Assembly: GCA_025055835.1 (NCBI GenBank) | Contig: JANWWR010000075.1 | Coordinates: forward strand, 1 to 44,308 | Length of the DNA stretch: 44,308 bases | Reading direction: 5' to 3' | DNA from: Gemmatales bacterium | GTDB lineage: Bacteria; Planctomycetota; Planctomycetia; Gemmatales; HRBIN36 | Shown: positions 1 through 8,766 of the stretch, one piece after another | Layout: every line of letters starts with the position of its first letter | Numbering within the stretch: the stretch's first letter is position 1 | Translations under genes and position numbers: made by a program | Notes under the pieces: generated by a model | What the model was told of the DNA's origin: nothing | Databases searched by the model: none | Seen by the model: only the letters and a program-made list of their open reading frames with translations

Positions 1-341
1 GAGTTCACGTCCAGCACGAGTACGCCGTGCGGTGCCGGGCGTTGGCAGTACTTTTCCAGTTGCTCCCGGAAGCGGGTCACGAAGCCGTCTGCTTCACGAA
101 GGACCACCAGCCGGCGTGGAGCCAGAAATGGCAGCGTCGCCAACTCGTCCTGCACATCCGCGAAACTGACAGCGTCGCCATCGCGAGTGCTCAGAGCAAA
201 TTCCGATTCCGCGGTTCCCAGGACCAGGCTCTTGAGCCGGGATAGCACCTCCGTTTTGAGGAAGCGTTCGTCCCCGGTCACCACGTACACGGACAGGGGC
301 TTGTCAGCCAATCGGCCTTCCAGAAATTCGAAGGCGTTCAC
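1..341 (-). CDS. holA: DNA polymerase III delta subunit, N-terminal part (runs off left edge)
   Basis: The reverse strand encodes a protein starting VNAFEFLEG, followed by VYVVTGDERFLKTEVL and later a segment reading LPFLAPRRLVVLREAD. This order (short helix, then a GDE-x-FL motif, then the PF-x-xxRR-V-V-LREAD stretch) is typical of HolA, the clamp-loader subunit that opens the sliding clamp. I place the start at a GTG (position 341) because GGAG sits nine bases upstream and the family usually begins M-x-AF-x-F. An in-frame ATG at 470 would add 43 residues but has no ribosome binding site. The gene is cut by the window edge, so its AAA+ domain III and C-terminus are not visible. It is divergent from the coiled-coil gene at 518. 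Confidence 0.8.
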   Translation of the reverse strand, partial: MNAFEFLEGRLADKPLSVYVVTGDERFLKTEVLSRLKSLVLGTAESEFALSTRDGDAVSFADVQDELATLPFLAPRRLVVLREADGFVTRFREQLEKYCQRPAPHGVLVLDVN

Positions 342-517
342 GATCCGGCGCTCCAGATGAAATCGGTATGGTTGACCTATCCCGACCGAAACAACCCGGC
401 AAGCTGACGGAAGGCCCGGATTTTCTGAACCGGGCGACGGCTGCGGAACGATAGGCTGAATGCGAATCATCCGGTCGTTACAGATTGCCCGCTTAGCCAG
501 CAGCAGGAGACCGCGGC

Positions 518-2203
518 ATGGAGGCATCTCGTCCCGCATTCCCGTCCCCGAACGCCGCACCCGTCGTGCTGGATAAGCAAACGTTGCTCCAAGAAGGCAA
601 GCGCCTGCGGGCCTTGGCTGCTCAGCAACTCCGACAGATCGACGAGGCCATTCGGGAACTTCGGCGAGGTCACGACGATCTGCAAAAGGAGCGGGAGGCG
701 TTTCACCGCCAACAGGAGGACATTCGACGCCGTTGGGAAAAGCGCTGGCATCAAGAATGGCAGCGGCTTCATGATCGGGAAGCCGAAATCGAGAAAACGA
801 AGGCGGTGGCTTTGGCCGAGTGCCGCCGCATCAACACCGACCTGGAGCTGCAACGCCGTCAACTCGAAGCGGCTTGGCAGGAACTTCGGCAGGCTGAAGC
901 GTGCTGGCAGCAGCGTCGGGCGGCGGAGATGGCGGAACTCGCCGCCGAGCGTCAGCAACTGGCCCAGCAGTTTTCCCACTGGAAACAGACCGAAGACGCG
1001 CTTCGGCATCAGGCCGCCCTGCACGAATCCTTGATCCGAACGTACCGACAGGAAATCAGCCATTTGGAAAGTCGCATCCGCAATTTTCGCGGCAAGCTGG
1101 AATCGCTTCGGGAGGAGGCCGCCCTGGTGGAAGCGGGACTCTGTCCTGTCGGGCAGGTTCGAGCCGAACCGCCATCAAGCGATTTCAAGTCACCCGCTCC
1201 GGCGACGAACCATCTGGCTATCCCCTGGCACCAACTCCTTAACGAACTTGCAGAGAGTGCCCTGGCTCTGCTCGATGAAAGCCAACGCCTCATCGAGACC
1301 CAGGAACGGATGGCCGCCGTCAAGTCTGCTTGGGAAAGCGATTGGCAACGGGCCTTGGAGGTGATGCAGGAAACGCAGGCGAGACTCCGCCAGCAGGAGG
1401 AAAGCCTGCGTCACCGGGAAAACGCGGTGCTGGTGCGGGAGCAGGAGGCTTCCCGCCGCCTCGCCGAATGCCGCGGCCTGGAACACGAACTTCAGACTCG
1501 CGAAATCCAGCTGGCCTACCAGCGGTCCAAGCTCGCTTGTCGTCAGGCCCGCTGGCAGGATGACTTGCGGAGCCGGCGCGCGGTGCTGCGGGATCGTTTC
1601 GTTCTAGCCCACCGGCTGCGGGAGCAATGGCGACAACTGCTTGCCACGGAAACCCAGCGATTGCTTCGACTCCGCACCGGCTGCGAACAAGCCCGCCTGG
1701 AGTACCTGACCGCTCGGGAAATGCTCCGTCAGAAGGAACGGGAATTAGACGCTCGTGAACAACATCTCTTGCAACGGGAACTGATCCTGGCCCAGGCTTC
1801 CCTTCAAAGCGATGCGAATCCGATTCCCCAGGGCACGTTCCATGAAATGATCGCAGCCTGGGAGCGAGCCATTCTCAAACAACAACAGGCTACGCAACGA
1901 CGGGAGGTGGAACTCAGCCGCCGGGCCAAGCGCCTGGAAAGACTGCGTTCCCATTTGATGGAAGAACGCCGAGTCCTCGAAACCTTGCGGCACGAGGCCT
2001 TGACGGCCCAGGCCGAGGCCGACGAGCAACGGTCTCGTTACCAGGCCGAAGCCGAGCAGTTGCAGGAGCAACTCAACCGTCTTCGCACGGATCGGGACCA
2101 CTTGCTGGAACGGCTTCGTCAGCAGGAGGAGCATCTGGAACACCTGACCCTGCATCTTCTGGACAGTACTCAGGAACCGCCCGCCCTGTCCGCCGCCGCG
2201 TGA
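518..2203 (+). CDS. Long coiled-coil protein of unknown function
   Basis: 561 residues, almost entirely Gln/Glu/Arg/Leu-rich helix with heptad character from about residue 20 to 545. The only clear break is a Pro/Ser-containing linker around residues 210-235. There is no signal peptide, membrane segment or recognisable enzymatic domain, so a cytoplasmic scaffold or filament-like role is only a guess. The start ATG is preceded by AGGAG eight bases upstream. The gene is divergent from holA with a 176-bp gap that must hold both promoters. I do not recognise a named family; it resembles generic SMC-like or KfrA-like coiled coils in composition only. The leftward gene downstream converges on it. 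Confidence 0.8.
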   Translation: MEASRPAFPSPNAAPVVLDKQTLLQEGKRLRALAAQQLRQIDEAIRELRRGHDDLQKEREAFHRQQEDIRRRWEKRWHQEWQRLHDREAEIEKTKAVALAECRRINTDLELQRRQLEAAWQELRQAEACWQQRRAAEMAELAAERQQLAQQFSHWKQTEDALRHQAALHESLIRTYRQEISHLESRIRNFRGKLESLREEAALVEAGLCPVGQVRAEPPSSDFKSPAPATNHLAIPWHQLLNELAESALALLDESQRLIETQERMAAVKSAWESDWQRALEVMQETQARLRQQEESLRHRENAVLVREQEASRRLAECRGLEHELQTREIQLAYQRSKLACRQARWQDDLRSRRAVLRDRFVLAHRLREQWRQLLATETQRLLRLRTGCEQARLEYLTAREMLRQKERELDAREQHLLQRELILAQASLQSDANPIPQGTFHEMIAAWERAILKQQQATQRREVELSRRAKRLERLRSHLMEERRVLETLRHEALTAQAEADEQRSRYQAEAEQLQEQLNRLRTDRDHLLERLRQQEEHLEHLTLHLLDSTQEPPALSAAA

Positions 2204-2288
2204 GACTGCCTTCCGACGCCGCCATTCCTCTTCGGCGATGCTAACAGGTGGAACGGGTCGGTTTGGGTTGCCTAGGCATGCTTCCCAG

Positions 2289-2342
2289 AAAAAAACGCCT
2301 GATCCGTCGCCCCGCCGTGTAGCTCGCAGCGACGGATCAGGC
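2289..2342 (-). terminator. Rho-independent terminator of the leftward secreted-protein gene
   Basis: Perfect 14-bp inverted repeat: arms 2297-2310 and 2329-2342, with an 18-base loop. On the plus strand it is preceded by a run of A (about 2289-2295), so on the minus strand the hairpin is followed by a U tract. It lies about 55 bases beyond the stop codon at 2398. The other strand has no U tract, so it should act leftward only. Confidence 0.8.
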
Positions 2343-2397
2343 TGCTTGCTCGGATGAGCTTATTTGCAAAGATTTGCCTAACGCTCAGGCGAACTTG

Positions 2398-3285
2398 TCA
2401 GCGAAGCAGGCCTTGTTCCCAGATCCGGAGGCTGAGGTTGACTTGATGGTTGCCGGAGAACCGGGCTTTGTGAGGCACGCCGGCGACGTCGCTGGTCGGG
2501 AAGGTCAGCGTCAAGGGATGAGTGCCGTTGCGGATTTCCCGTGACCGACCCAGCAGAGTCGCCTCGTCTGTCGTGGGCGATCCGCTGTAGGCGAACACCC
2601 GATTGCCGGGTGCGGTGACCGCCACCACGATCTGCGATCCGCCGCAGTCATCGGGATCGGCGGCAGACGCCAAACTCCGGATGATGCCGCCGACATCGAA
2701 CCGACCCACGGAGCGGCTTAGATCGCGGGAAACCTTGCGAATCACCACCTGCGACAGCCGGTGGGCATCCGCTGCGTCAAAACTTCCGCTGAGAAGGGCA
2801 CGTTCCACGGTGTTCCGCACTTCGTCGCCGAGGCGAGCGGCGGTCGAGGCCGCGAAGCCGTCTTCTTCCATGTGCGTAACCACGGCTCCGATGACCCAGC
2901 CGTCCTCGTTCCACGGGAACATCGCCTGGGCGTACCGAGGCGAGAAGCTGTAGGTGCGTCCTTCGCGTCCTTCGTCGGCCCAATTGTCGTCCCGTCGGCC
3001 GAGATTGTTGTGCCCGCTCATGATGTTCTCGACCCGCAGCGTACCAGGCACCAGGGCCAGTCGGCCAGCTTCGAGGCGAACACGGAACTGGAACTTGGTG
3101 ACGATCAGATAGGGCTCGTCGTTGTTCAGGTCGTCGTCCTCATCGACGATGCGAATGCTCTCGACGCCGATGGCGATGCCGCGATGGGTATTCTGCGCGT
3201 CAGCCTTTGCCGACAGGGTCAAGACCACACAACCGGCCAGGAACAGGGACCAGAAACTCCGGGTGCATTTCCGCAGGGTGTCCAT
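2398..3285 (-). CDS. Secreted protein of unknown function
   Basis: 295 residues starting MDTLRKCTRSFW, with a clear signal peptide (basic N-terminus, hydrophobic core SLFLAGCVVLTL, cleavage probably after AKADA). The start at 3285 is chosen because GAGGAGG lies about six bases upstream; an ATG 15 bases further upstream lacks this. The mature part begins with an acidic segment (DEDDDLNNDEP) and contains mixed alpha/beta sequence with two Cys at most. I recognise no family. It is probably exported to the periplasm or cell surface. It is monocistronic, with its own terminator at 2289-2342. The 282-bp gap to the next gene (3286-3567) shows no other gene. Confidence 0.75.
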   Translation of the reverse strand: MDTLRKCTRSFWSLFLAGCVVLTLSAKADAQNTHRGIAIGVESIRIVDEDDDLNNDEPYLIVTKFQFRVRLEAGRLALVPGTLRVENIMSGHNNLGRRDDNWADEGREGRTYSFSPRYAQAMFPWNEDGWVIGAVVTHMEEDGFAASTAARLGDEVRNTVERALLSGSFDAADAHRLSQVVIRKVSRDLSRSVGRFDVGGIIRSLASAADPDDCGGSQIVVAVTAPGNRVFAYSGSPTTDEATLLGRSREIRNGTHPLTLTFPTSDVAGVPHKARFSGNHQVNLSLRIWEQGLLR

Positions 3286-3567
3286 GGCGAACCTCCTCAA
3301 GACTGTGCAAGCAAGGGGACCGAAGTGTTACCAACTCTGACGGCGGGAGCATGCTTCCGTCATGGGGGAGACGCCTTGGACAAGGTGATTTGCGCGAGAT
3401 TTGACAATTTGTTACTCGGGTTGCCAGGTTCAGCGTCTGCATGGGTTCCAGTCAAAGGCGATTGGTCGGTCAATCGCGGCGGGCATTGTCGGCTTCGGCG
3501 AAAGCGTCTAGTGTGATAGATGTGGTCGAACCTCGGCATCGGCAGAGACGGGAGCAAGTTCGGTTCC

Positions 3568-3960
3568 ATGAGCGGTCGGCGCGTCCTGAGCGTGGGCAAT
3601 TGTTCCTTTGATCACGGCAACATCGCCCGGTTCTTGCAGCAGCACTTCGGAGCGGAGGCAGTTCCGGCCGACGGTCTTGAGGATGCCTTGAAGCAGTTGC
3701 GGTCAAGCCGGTTCGATCTTGTGCTGGTCAACCGCGTCCTGGACGCCGACGGCAGCTCCGGGCACGAGGTCATTCGTGGGCTCAAAGCCGAAGCGAACCT
3801 TGCGTCGGTCCCGGTGATGCTGATCAGCAATCTGCCCGACGCTCAGGAGCAGGCCGTGGCCCTGGGAGCGGTGCGTGGTTTCGGCAAGAAGGATCTGACC
3901 AGCCCGGAGACGGTCGAATTGCTTCGGCCGTATCTGTCCGACAGCGTGCCAACTTGCTGA
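3568..3960 (+). CDS. Degenerate response-regulator receiver domain protein
   Basis: 130 residues, essentially one CheY-like receiver domain: beta1 (RRVLSVGN), a beta3 strand FDLVLV followed by NRVLDADGSSG, beta4 VPVMLISN, and a conserved Lys in GFGKKDL. The usual phospho-acceptor Asp at the end of beta3 is Asn55, and the usual acidic pair after beta1 is replaced by GN. Phosphorylation in the standard way is therefore unlikely, and it may work as a phosphate-independent protein interaction module. The start at 3568 (MSGRR) leaves no extra N-terminus; an ATG at 3520 in the same frame would add 16 residues unlike the family. No histidine kinase is adjacent. Confidence 0.75.
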   Translation: MSGRRVLSVGNCSFDHGNIARFLQQHFGAEAVPADGLEDALKQLRSSRFDLVLVNRVLDADGSSGHEVIRGLKAEANLASVPVMLISNLPDAQEQAVALGAVRGFGKKDLTSPETVELLRPYLSDSVPTC

Positions 3961-4063
3961 GGCGAAGGCTATTTTCTAGACTAAAGTGCTTAGGCCAGTG
4001 AACTGTCGGCCTGCGGTCGCCCCCGGTCGAAGACCCCCTGTCTGCGTCCTCTCCCGGGGTTGA

Positions 4064-4831
<768 letters not shown>

Positions 4832-4900
4832 GCGACAGACCAGCCGGACGAAGTGGTCATCGGCCTTCGTCCCCGGCGAGCCTTTTCCCCGACAGGTGCC

Positions 4901-7108
4901 ATGAACAAGCGTTTTCTGCTGGCAATGGGAGTATGGCTGCTCCTGGTGGTCGCCTACTTCGGGATGAAGTTCTACTTTTTCCCGCCACCACCACCGCCCC
5001 GACCACCTCAGGTCCTCCCGCCCTACGAAGTGCCCGAGGAGGTTGCCGCTGTCCGTGTCCCCGTACACGGTGAGCCGCTCATCGTCCTGCAAGCACTCCT
5101 TCTCAGCCAGCCGGACGAGGTGGAAAAGGCAGGTCGAAAGACCTTGGAGGAGCAGAAGCGTCGGGAAGAACGCCTCACCGAACTTCGCCGCAAACAGGAG
5201 CAGGACTGGGCCAACGACGCCCTCGTGCTCGGCTCGCCGGACTACAAACTGCTGGTCACGGTGAGTCGCCTCGGTGGAGCGATCCGCCGCATTCAACTCA
5301 ACGCCTACCGCGCCGCTGACCGGGCTACATCCCGGCCCACGGACGCCCCCTATCTGCTCGTGGACGACGATCTCGACGGCAATCTCGATACCTTGCCGCT
5401 GTCCAAGCGCTTGGAGCACCAGTCGTACCGGCTGTTGGTTGACGATAACCCCCTGGCCTGGGAACATCTCGCCGACCTCGACCGCCGGGACGACCAAGGC
5501 AACCTCGTGCAGGTCACCTTTCGAGCTGAACCTTCCGGCAAGAACGTTCGCATCCTGCGAACCTTCAGCCTGGCTCCGGGGGATTACCACGTCGGCATGA
5601 CCCTCCGCTTCGAAGCCCTGGCACCTGGGGCCGAGCTGCGTTATGTGCTTACTGGACCGAGGGGAGTTCCGGTCGAAGGGGAAATCTGGAAGACGATGCC
5701 CTTTCGCCAGATCGTCACCGGGACTGTCCGGCCCGGCGGCAGCGCCGTGCGCCACTTGGTCACGGCCCAGGAAATCCGCGACGACCTGAAGCGGGCCGAA
5801 AAAGACCGTCGCGTCAAGTCGCCGCCCATCGGAGGCGACACGCCGCCGGAACGACTTCAGTTCTGTGGCATCATGCTCCAGTTCTTTGCTTCCCTGGCTG
5901 TCGTGGACGGTGACCCGAACCAGACTGCGTACATTGAGAAAGTCGAGACGGAGTACCTCGGCGACGACCCGATGCCGTCCGTCCACGGAGTCACCTGGCC
6001 GATCCATGAAAAGTTCCAAGGACGGATCGCCCCGCGGCTGGTTTCCCGGGTCCTCAAGCCGACCTCGGAAGCGCCGCTGGAGCACCGCTGGCATCTGTAC
6101 TCAGGCCCGACCAAGGTCCTCCTCCTCAAGTACCAGCCTGGCGTCTCTTCCGAGGCCGTGGCCAGTTACTATCAGCGCCATCTCAACATCATGACCGACT
6201 ATCCGTGGTGGTCGGTGTTCGCCTACGGCTGGACCCAGGTCGTCGTCTTCTGCACCGACGTGATGCACTGGCTGTTGATTCACCTCGCCTGGCTGTGCGG
6301 AGGTCACTATTGGGCCGCGATCATTCTCATGACCGTTTTGGTCCGGGCCTTGTTGTTCCCGATCAGCCGCAAGCAGGCGATTTCCAGTCTGCGGATGCAG
6401 AAGATGGCTCCGGAGATGAAGAAGTTGCAGGAGAAATACAAGGACGACCGGCAAAAGCTCGCCGAGGCCCAGATGGAGCTTTACCGCAAATACGGCGTCA
6501 ATCCGTTCAGCGGCTGTCTCATTGTGTTGATGCAGATGCCGGTACTGATGGGCTTGTACTACGCCCTCTATGAAAGCGTCGAACTGCGGCAGTCGGGCTT
6601 CCTGTGGATCGAGAACCTGGCCGCTCCCGACATGCTCTTCTACTGGGGTTCGTGGCCGATCATCGTCAAGAACGTGACCAGCTTTCTGACCTTCGGCTAC
6701 ATCGTGATCAACCTGGGGCCTTACTTCCACCTGCTGCCGATCATCTCGACCGTGCTGTTGCTCGTGCAGCAGAAACTGCTGACACCGCCGCCCACCGACG
6801 AGGTCCAGGTCCAGCAGCAAAAGATGCTCAAGTTCATGATGGTCATCATGGGCTATGCGTTCTACTGGATCGCTTCGGGATTGTGCATCTACTTTATCGT
6901 CAGCAGCACCTGGGGTATGCTGGAACGCAAGTTGATTCCCAAGGCCCTGCCGGACGAGGCCGAAGCCGCGGCTGCGAAGACTGCCTCGGCTGAGAAGCCG
7001 AAGCGCGTGCGGGACGGGAAAACGACGAATGGATCGGCGGATGGTTTCGTCGGCAGTGTTCGTCGCTGGTTCCAGGAACTGCTCAAGCAGGCGGAAAAGA
7101 AAAACTGA
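4901..7108 (+). CDS. yidC: Membrane protein insertase YidC
   Basis: 735 residues. A first membrane segment (about residues 5-24, FLLAMGVWLLLVVAYFGMKF) is followed by a Pro-rich stretch and a large periplasmic beta domain to about residue 420, as in Gram-negative YidC. The conserved C-terminal insertase core follows, with several membrane segments. It includes the hydrophilic-groove Arg in VLVRALLFPISRKQ, the cytoplasmic helical hairpin MQKMAPEMKKLQEKYKDD and a short basic tail. The start at 4901 (MNKRFLL) gives the usual YidC N-terminus; an upstream in-frame ATG at 4853 would put charged residues before it. It inserts membrane proteins with or after SecYEG. It is 17 bases upstream of the VWA gene, in an operon ending in mnmE. 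Confidence 0.96.
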   Translation: MNKRFLLAMGVWLLLVVAYFGMKFYFFPPPPPPRPPQVLPPYEVPEEVAAVRVPVHGEPLIVLQALLLSQPDEVEKAGRKTLEEQKRREERLTELRRKQEQDWANDALVLGSPDYKLLVTVSRLGGAIRRIQLNAYRAADRATSRPTDAPYLLVDDDLDGNLDTLPLSKRLEHQSYRLLVDDNPLAWEHLADLDRRDDQGNLVQVTFRAEPSGKNVRILRTFSLAPGDYHVGMTLRFEALAPGAELRYVLTGPRGVPVEGEIWKTMPFRQIVTGTVRPGGSAVRHLVTAQEIRDDLKRAEKDRRVKSPPIGGDTPPERLQFCGIMLQFFASLAVVDGDPNQTAYIEKVETEYLGDDPMPSVHGVTWPIHEKFQGRIAPRLVSRVLKPTSEAPLEHRWHLYSGPTKVLLLKYQPGVSSEAVASYYQRHLNIMTDYPWWSVFAYGWTQVVVFCTDVMHWLLIHLAWLCGGHYWAAIILMTVLVRALLFPISRKQAISSLRMQKMAPEMKKLQEKYKDDRQKLAEAQMELYRKYGVNPFSGCLIVLMQMPVLMGLYYALYESVELRQSGFLWIENLAAPDMLFYWGSWPIIVKNVTSFLTFGYIVINLGPYFHLLPIISTVLLLVQQKLLTPPPTDEVQVQQQKMLKFMMVIMGYAFYWIASGLCIYFIVSSTWGMLERKLIPKALPDEAEAAAAKTASAEKPKRVRDGKTTNGSADGFVGSVRRWFQELLKQAEKKN

Positions 7109-7125
7109 AGCCGAAAGGATCGCCC

Positions 7126-8766
7126 ATGAACCCCTTCCCTCTCCGTTCCCAGGCCATCCGAGGGACCCTGATTTTCCTGGCGTTGCTGACCGCCTTCGTT
7201 GGCAGCAGCGGTAAATCGGCGGAGGAGCAACTTCGCATCGAGCCGCTGGATCGCGTCGATGCTTCCCGATTTCCGGAAATCACGCTGCGCTTCCGAGTCG
7301 TGGACGCCCAGCGCAATCCCGTTCGCCATCTGCCTCCCGGCCAATTCGTCATCTACGAGGACGGCCAGGAAGTGCATCGCTTCGATCCGCAGCGGACCAC
7401 GGCGCAGCCGCTGGCGGTCGTCCTGACGATGGACACCAGCGGTTCAATGGAAAGCGGCGGAAATCCGTTCGGCAGACCGTCCAAGATGCAGGCCGCTCGT
7501 CAGGCCGGAGAGCGATTCTTCGACCGACTGGATCCGTCAGCCCGCAGCGGTCTCGTTTTGTTTCACCATGCTCCCTACCATCGGGAGAATCTGACGCGGG
7601 ATCGCCAGCATCTCAAGACGCTGGTCCGGCAGACCCAGGCAGGCGGTGGGACGGCGTATCTGGACGCCGCCTCGGTTTCCATCCGGATGCTGGCCGAACA
7701 GGCAGCCGACAGCCGCCGGGTGGTCGTGTTGATGACGGACGGTCGAGATGTGAACAGCAAGCTCGGCCTGGACGAGGTCATCGAAGAGGCCCGACGTCAT
7801 GAGACCACCGTTTACACCATCGGCCTGGGTGAACCGGGACGAAACGAGTGGGTGCGAACCGTGCTGGTCCTCGACCGCAGCGGCAGCATGGCCGGGGCCA
7901 AGATCGCCGCTCTGCATCAGGCGGCCCGCCGCTTCGTGGCCCTGATGTCCGCTCATCATTCCGACACCACGGTTTTGCCCTTCCACACCTGGCCGGAAAC
8001 GCCCGGCCCCTTTACGAACGACCGCAACGCCCTCTACCGGCAGATTGATTCTTTGCAGGCCTTCGGAAACACGGCATTGTACGACGCGATTTACGAAGGT
8101 TTGGAAACGCTCAATGCGGGCCGGTTTGCAGAAAAAGGGCCGATTCGCCGAGCCGTCGTGGTCTTCACCGATGGCGCGGACACCAGCAGCCGCCGCAATC
8201 CCCTCGAGGTCGTTGCCCGAGCAAAAGCGGTTGAGGTGCCCGTGTACCTCATGGGCCTGGGAAGCGACGACGAAATCAGTGAACCAGTCATGAAGTGGAT
8301 CGCCGAGCAGACCGGCGGCGAGTATTACCGCGTCCGTTCCCCGGATGACCTGACGCCGGTTTTTGAACAACTTTCGATCCGTCTCCATGACGACGGCATT
8401 GATGAAGCGTCGTTGCGCCGCTTGGCCGAGGAAACCGGCGGAGCCTACTACCATGTCCGCGACGCCGATCAGCTGGCGTTAAACTTTGAACAGGTTGCCG
8501 GCGAACTGGCAAGCGTCTACTCCGTGACCTTTCGTAGTCACCGAGCCAGACCGGACGGCACCTCACGAGGCATCGAAATCCGGCTCGGCGAGCTTGTTTC
8601 CGGACACACCGGCTATGCCACGCACGGCCTCATCACCCCGAGCATGAACGCTCTTGTTTATCTTGGGCTGTTAACTGTCCTGCTCGTGCTTTTGGCAATG
8701 CCCGGCTGGGGACGCAAACTTCTGCGAACCAGCAGCAGCATTTCTTCGTCCGAAAATTCACCATGA
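7126..8766 (+). CDS. Membrane-anchored protein with two, apparently nested, VWA domains
   Basis: 546 residues: signal peptide or N-terminal membrane segment (about 12-27), two von Willebrand factor A domains, and a C-terminal membrane segment (about 507-525) with a short basic tail. MIDAS site 1 is D103-x-S-x-S with T176 and D205; site 2 is D250-x-S-x-S with T316 and D349. Both look able to bind metal. The TGG-YY-V-R closing motif of a VWA domain occurs twice, at about 396-404 and 437-445, after the second domain. This suggests domain 2 (about 241-422) is inserted in a loop of domain 1. AGGA lies upstream of the ATG. The stop codon overlaps the mnmE start (ATGA), so the two are translationally coupled. 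Confidence 0.88.
   Translation: MNPFPLRSQAIRGTLIFLALLTAFVGSSGKSAEEQLRIEPLDRVDASRFPEITLRFRVVDAQRNPVRHLPPGQFVIYEDGQEVHRFDPQRTTAQPLAVVLTMDTSGSMESGGNPFGRPSKMQAARQAGERFFDRLDPSARSGLVLFHHAPYHRENLTRDRQHLKTLVRQTQAGGGTAYLDAASVSIRMLAEQAADSRRVVVLMTDGRDVNSKLGLDEVIEEARRHETTVYTIGLGEPGRNEWVRTVLVLDRSGSMAGAKIAALHQAARRFVALMSAHHSDTTVLPFHTWPETPGPFTNDRNALYRQIDSLQAFGNTALYDAIYEGLETLNAGRFAEKGPIRRAVVVFTDGADTSSRRNPLEVVARAKAVEVPVYLMGLGSDDEISEPVMKWIAEQTGGEYYRVRSPDDLTPVFEQLSIRLHDDGIDEASLRRLAEETGGAYYHVRDADQLALNFEQVAGELASVYSVTFRSHRARPDGTSRGIEIRLGELVSGHTGYATHGLITPSMNALVYLGLLTVLLVLLAMPGWGRKLLRTSSSISSSENSP

Noticed and set aside
3401..3406. TTGACA in the gap before the receiver gene, considered as a promoter
   Set aside because: No -10-like hexamer at 16-18 bases downstream on that strand.
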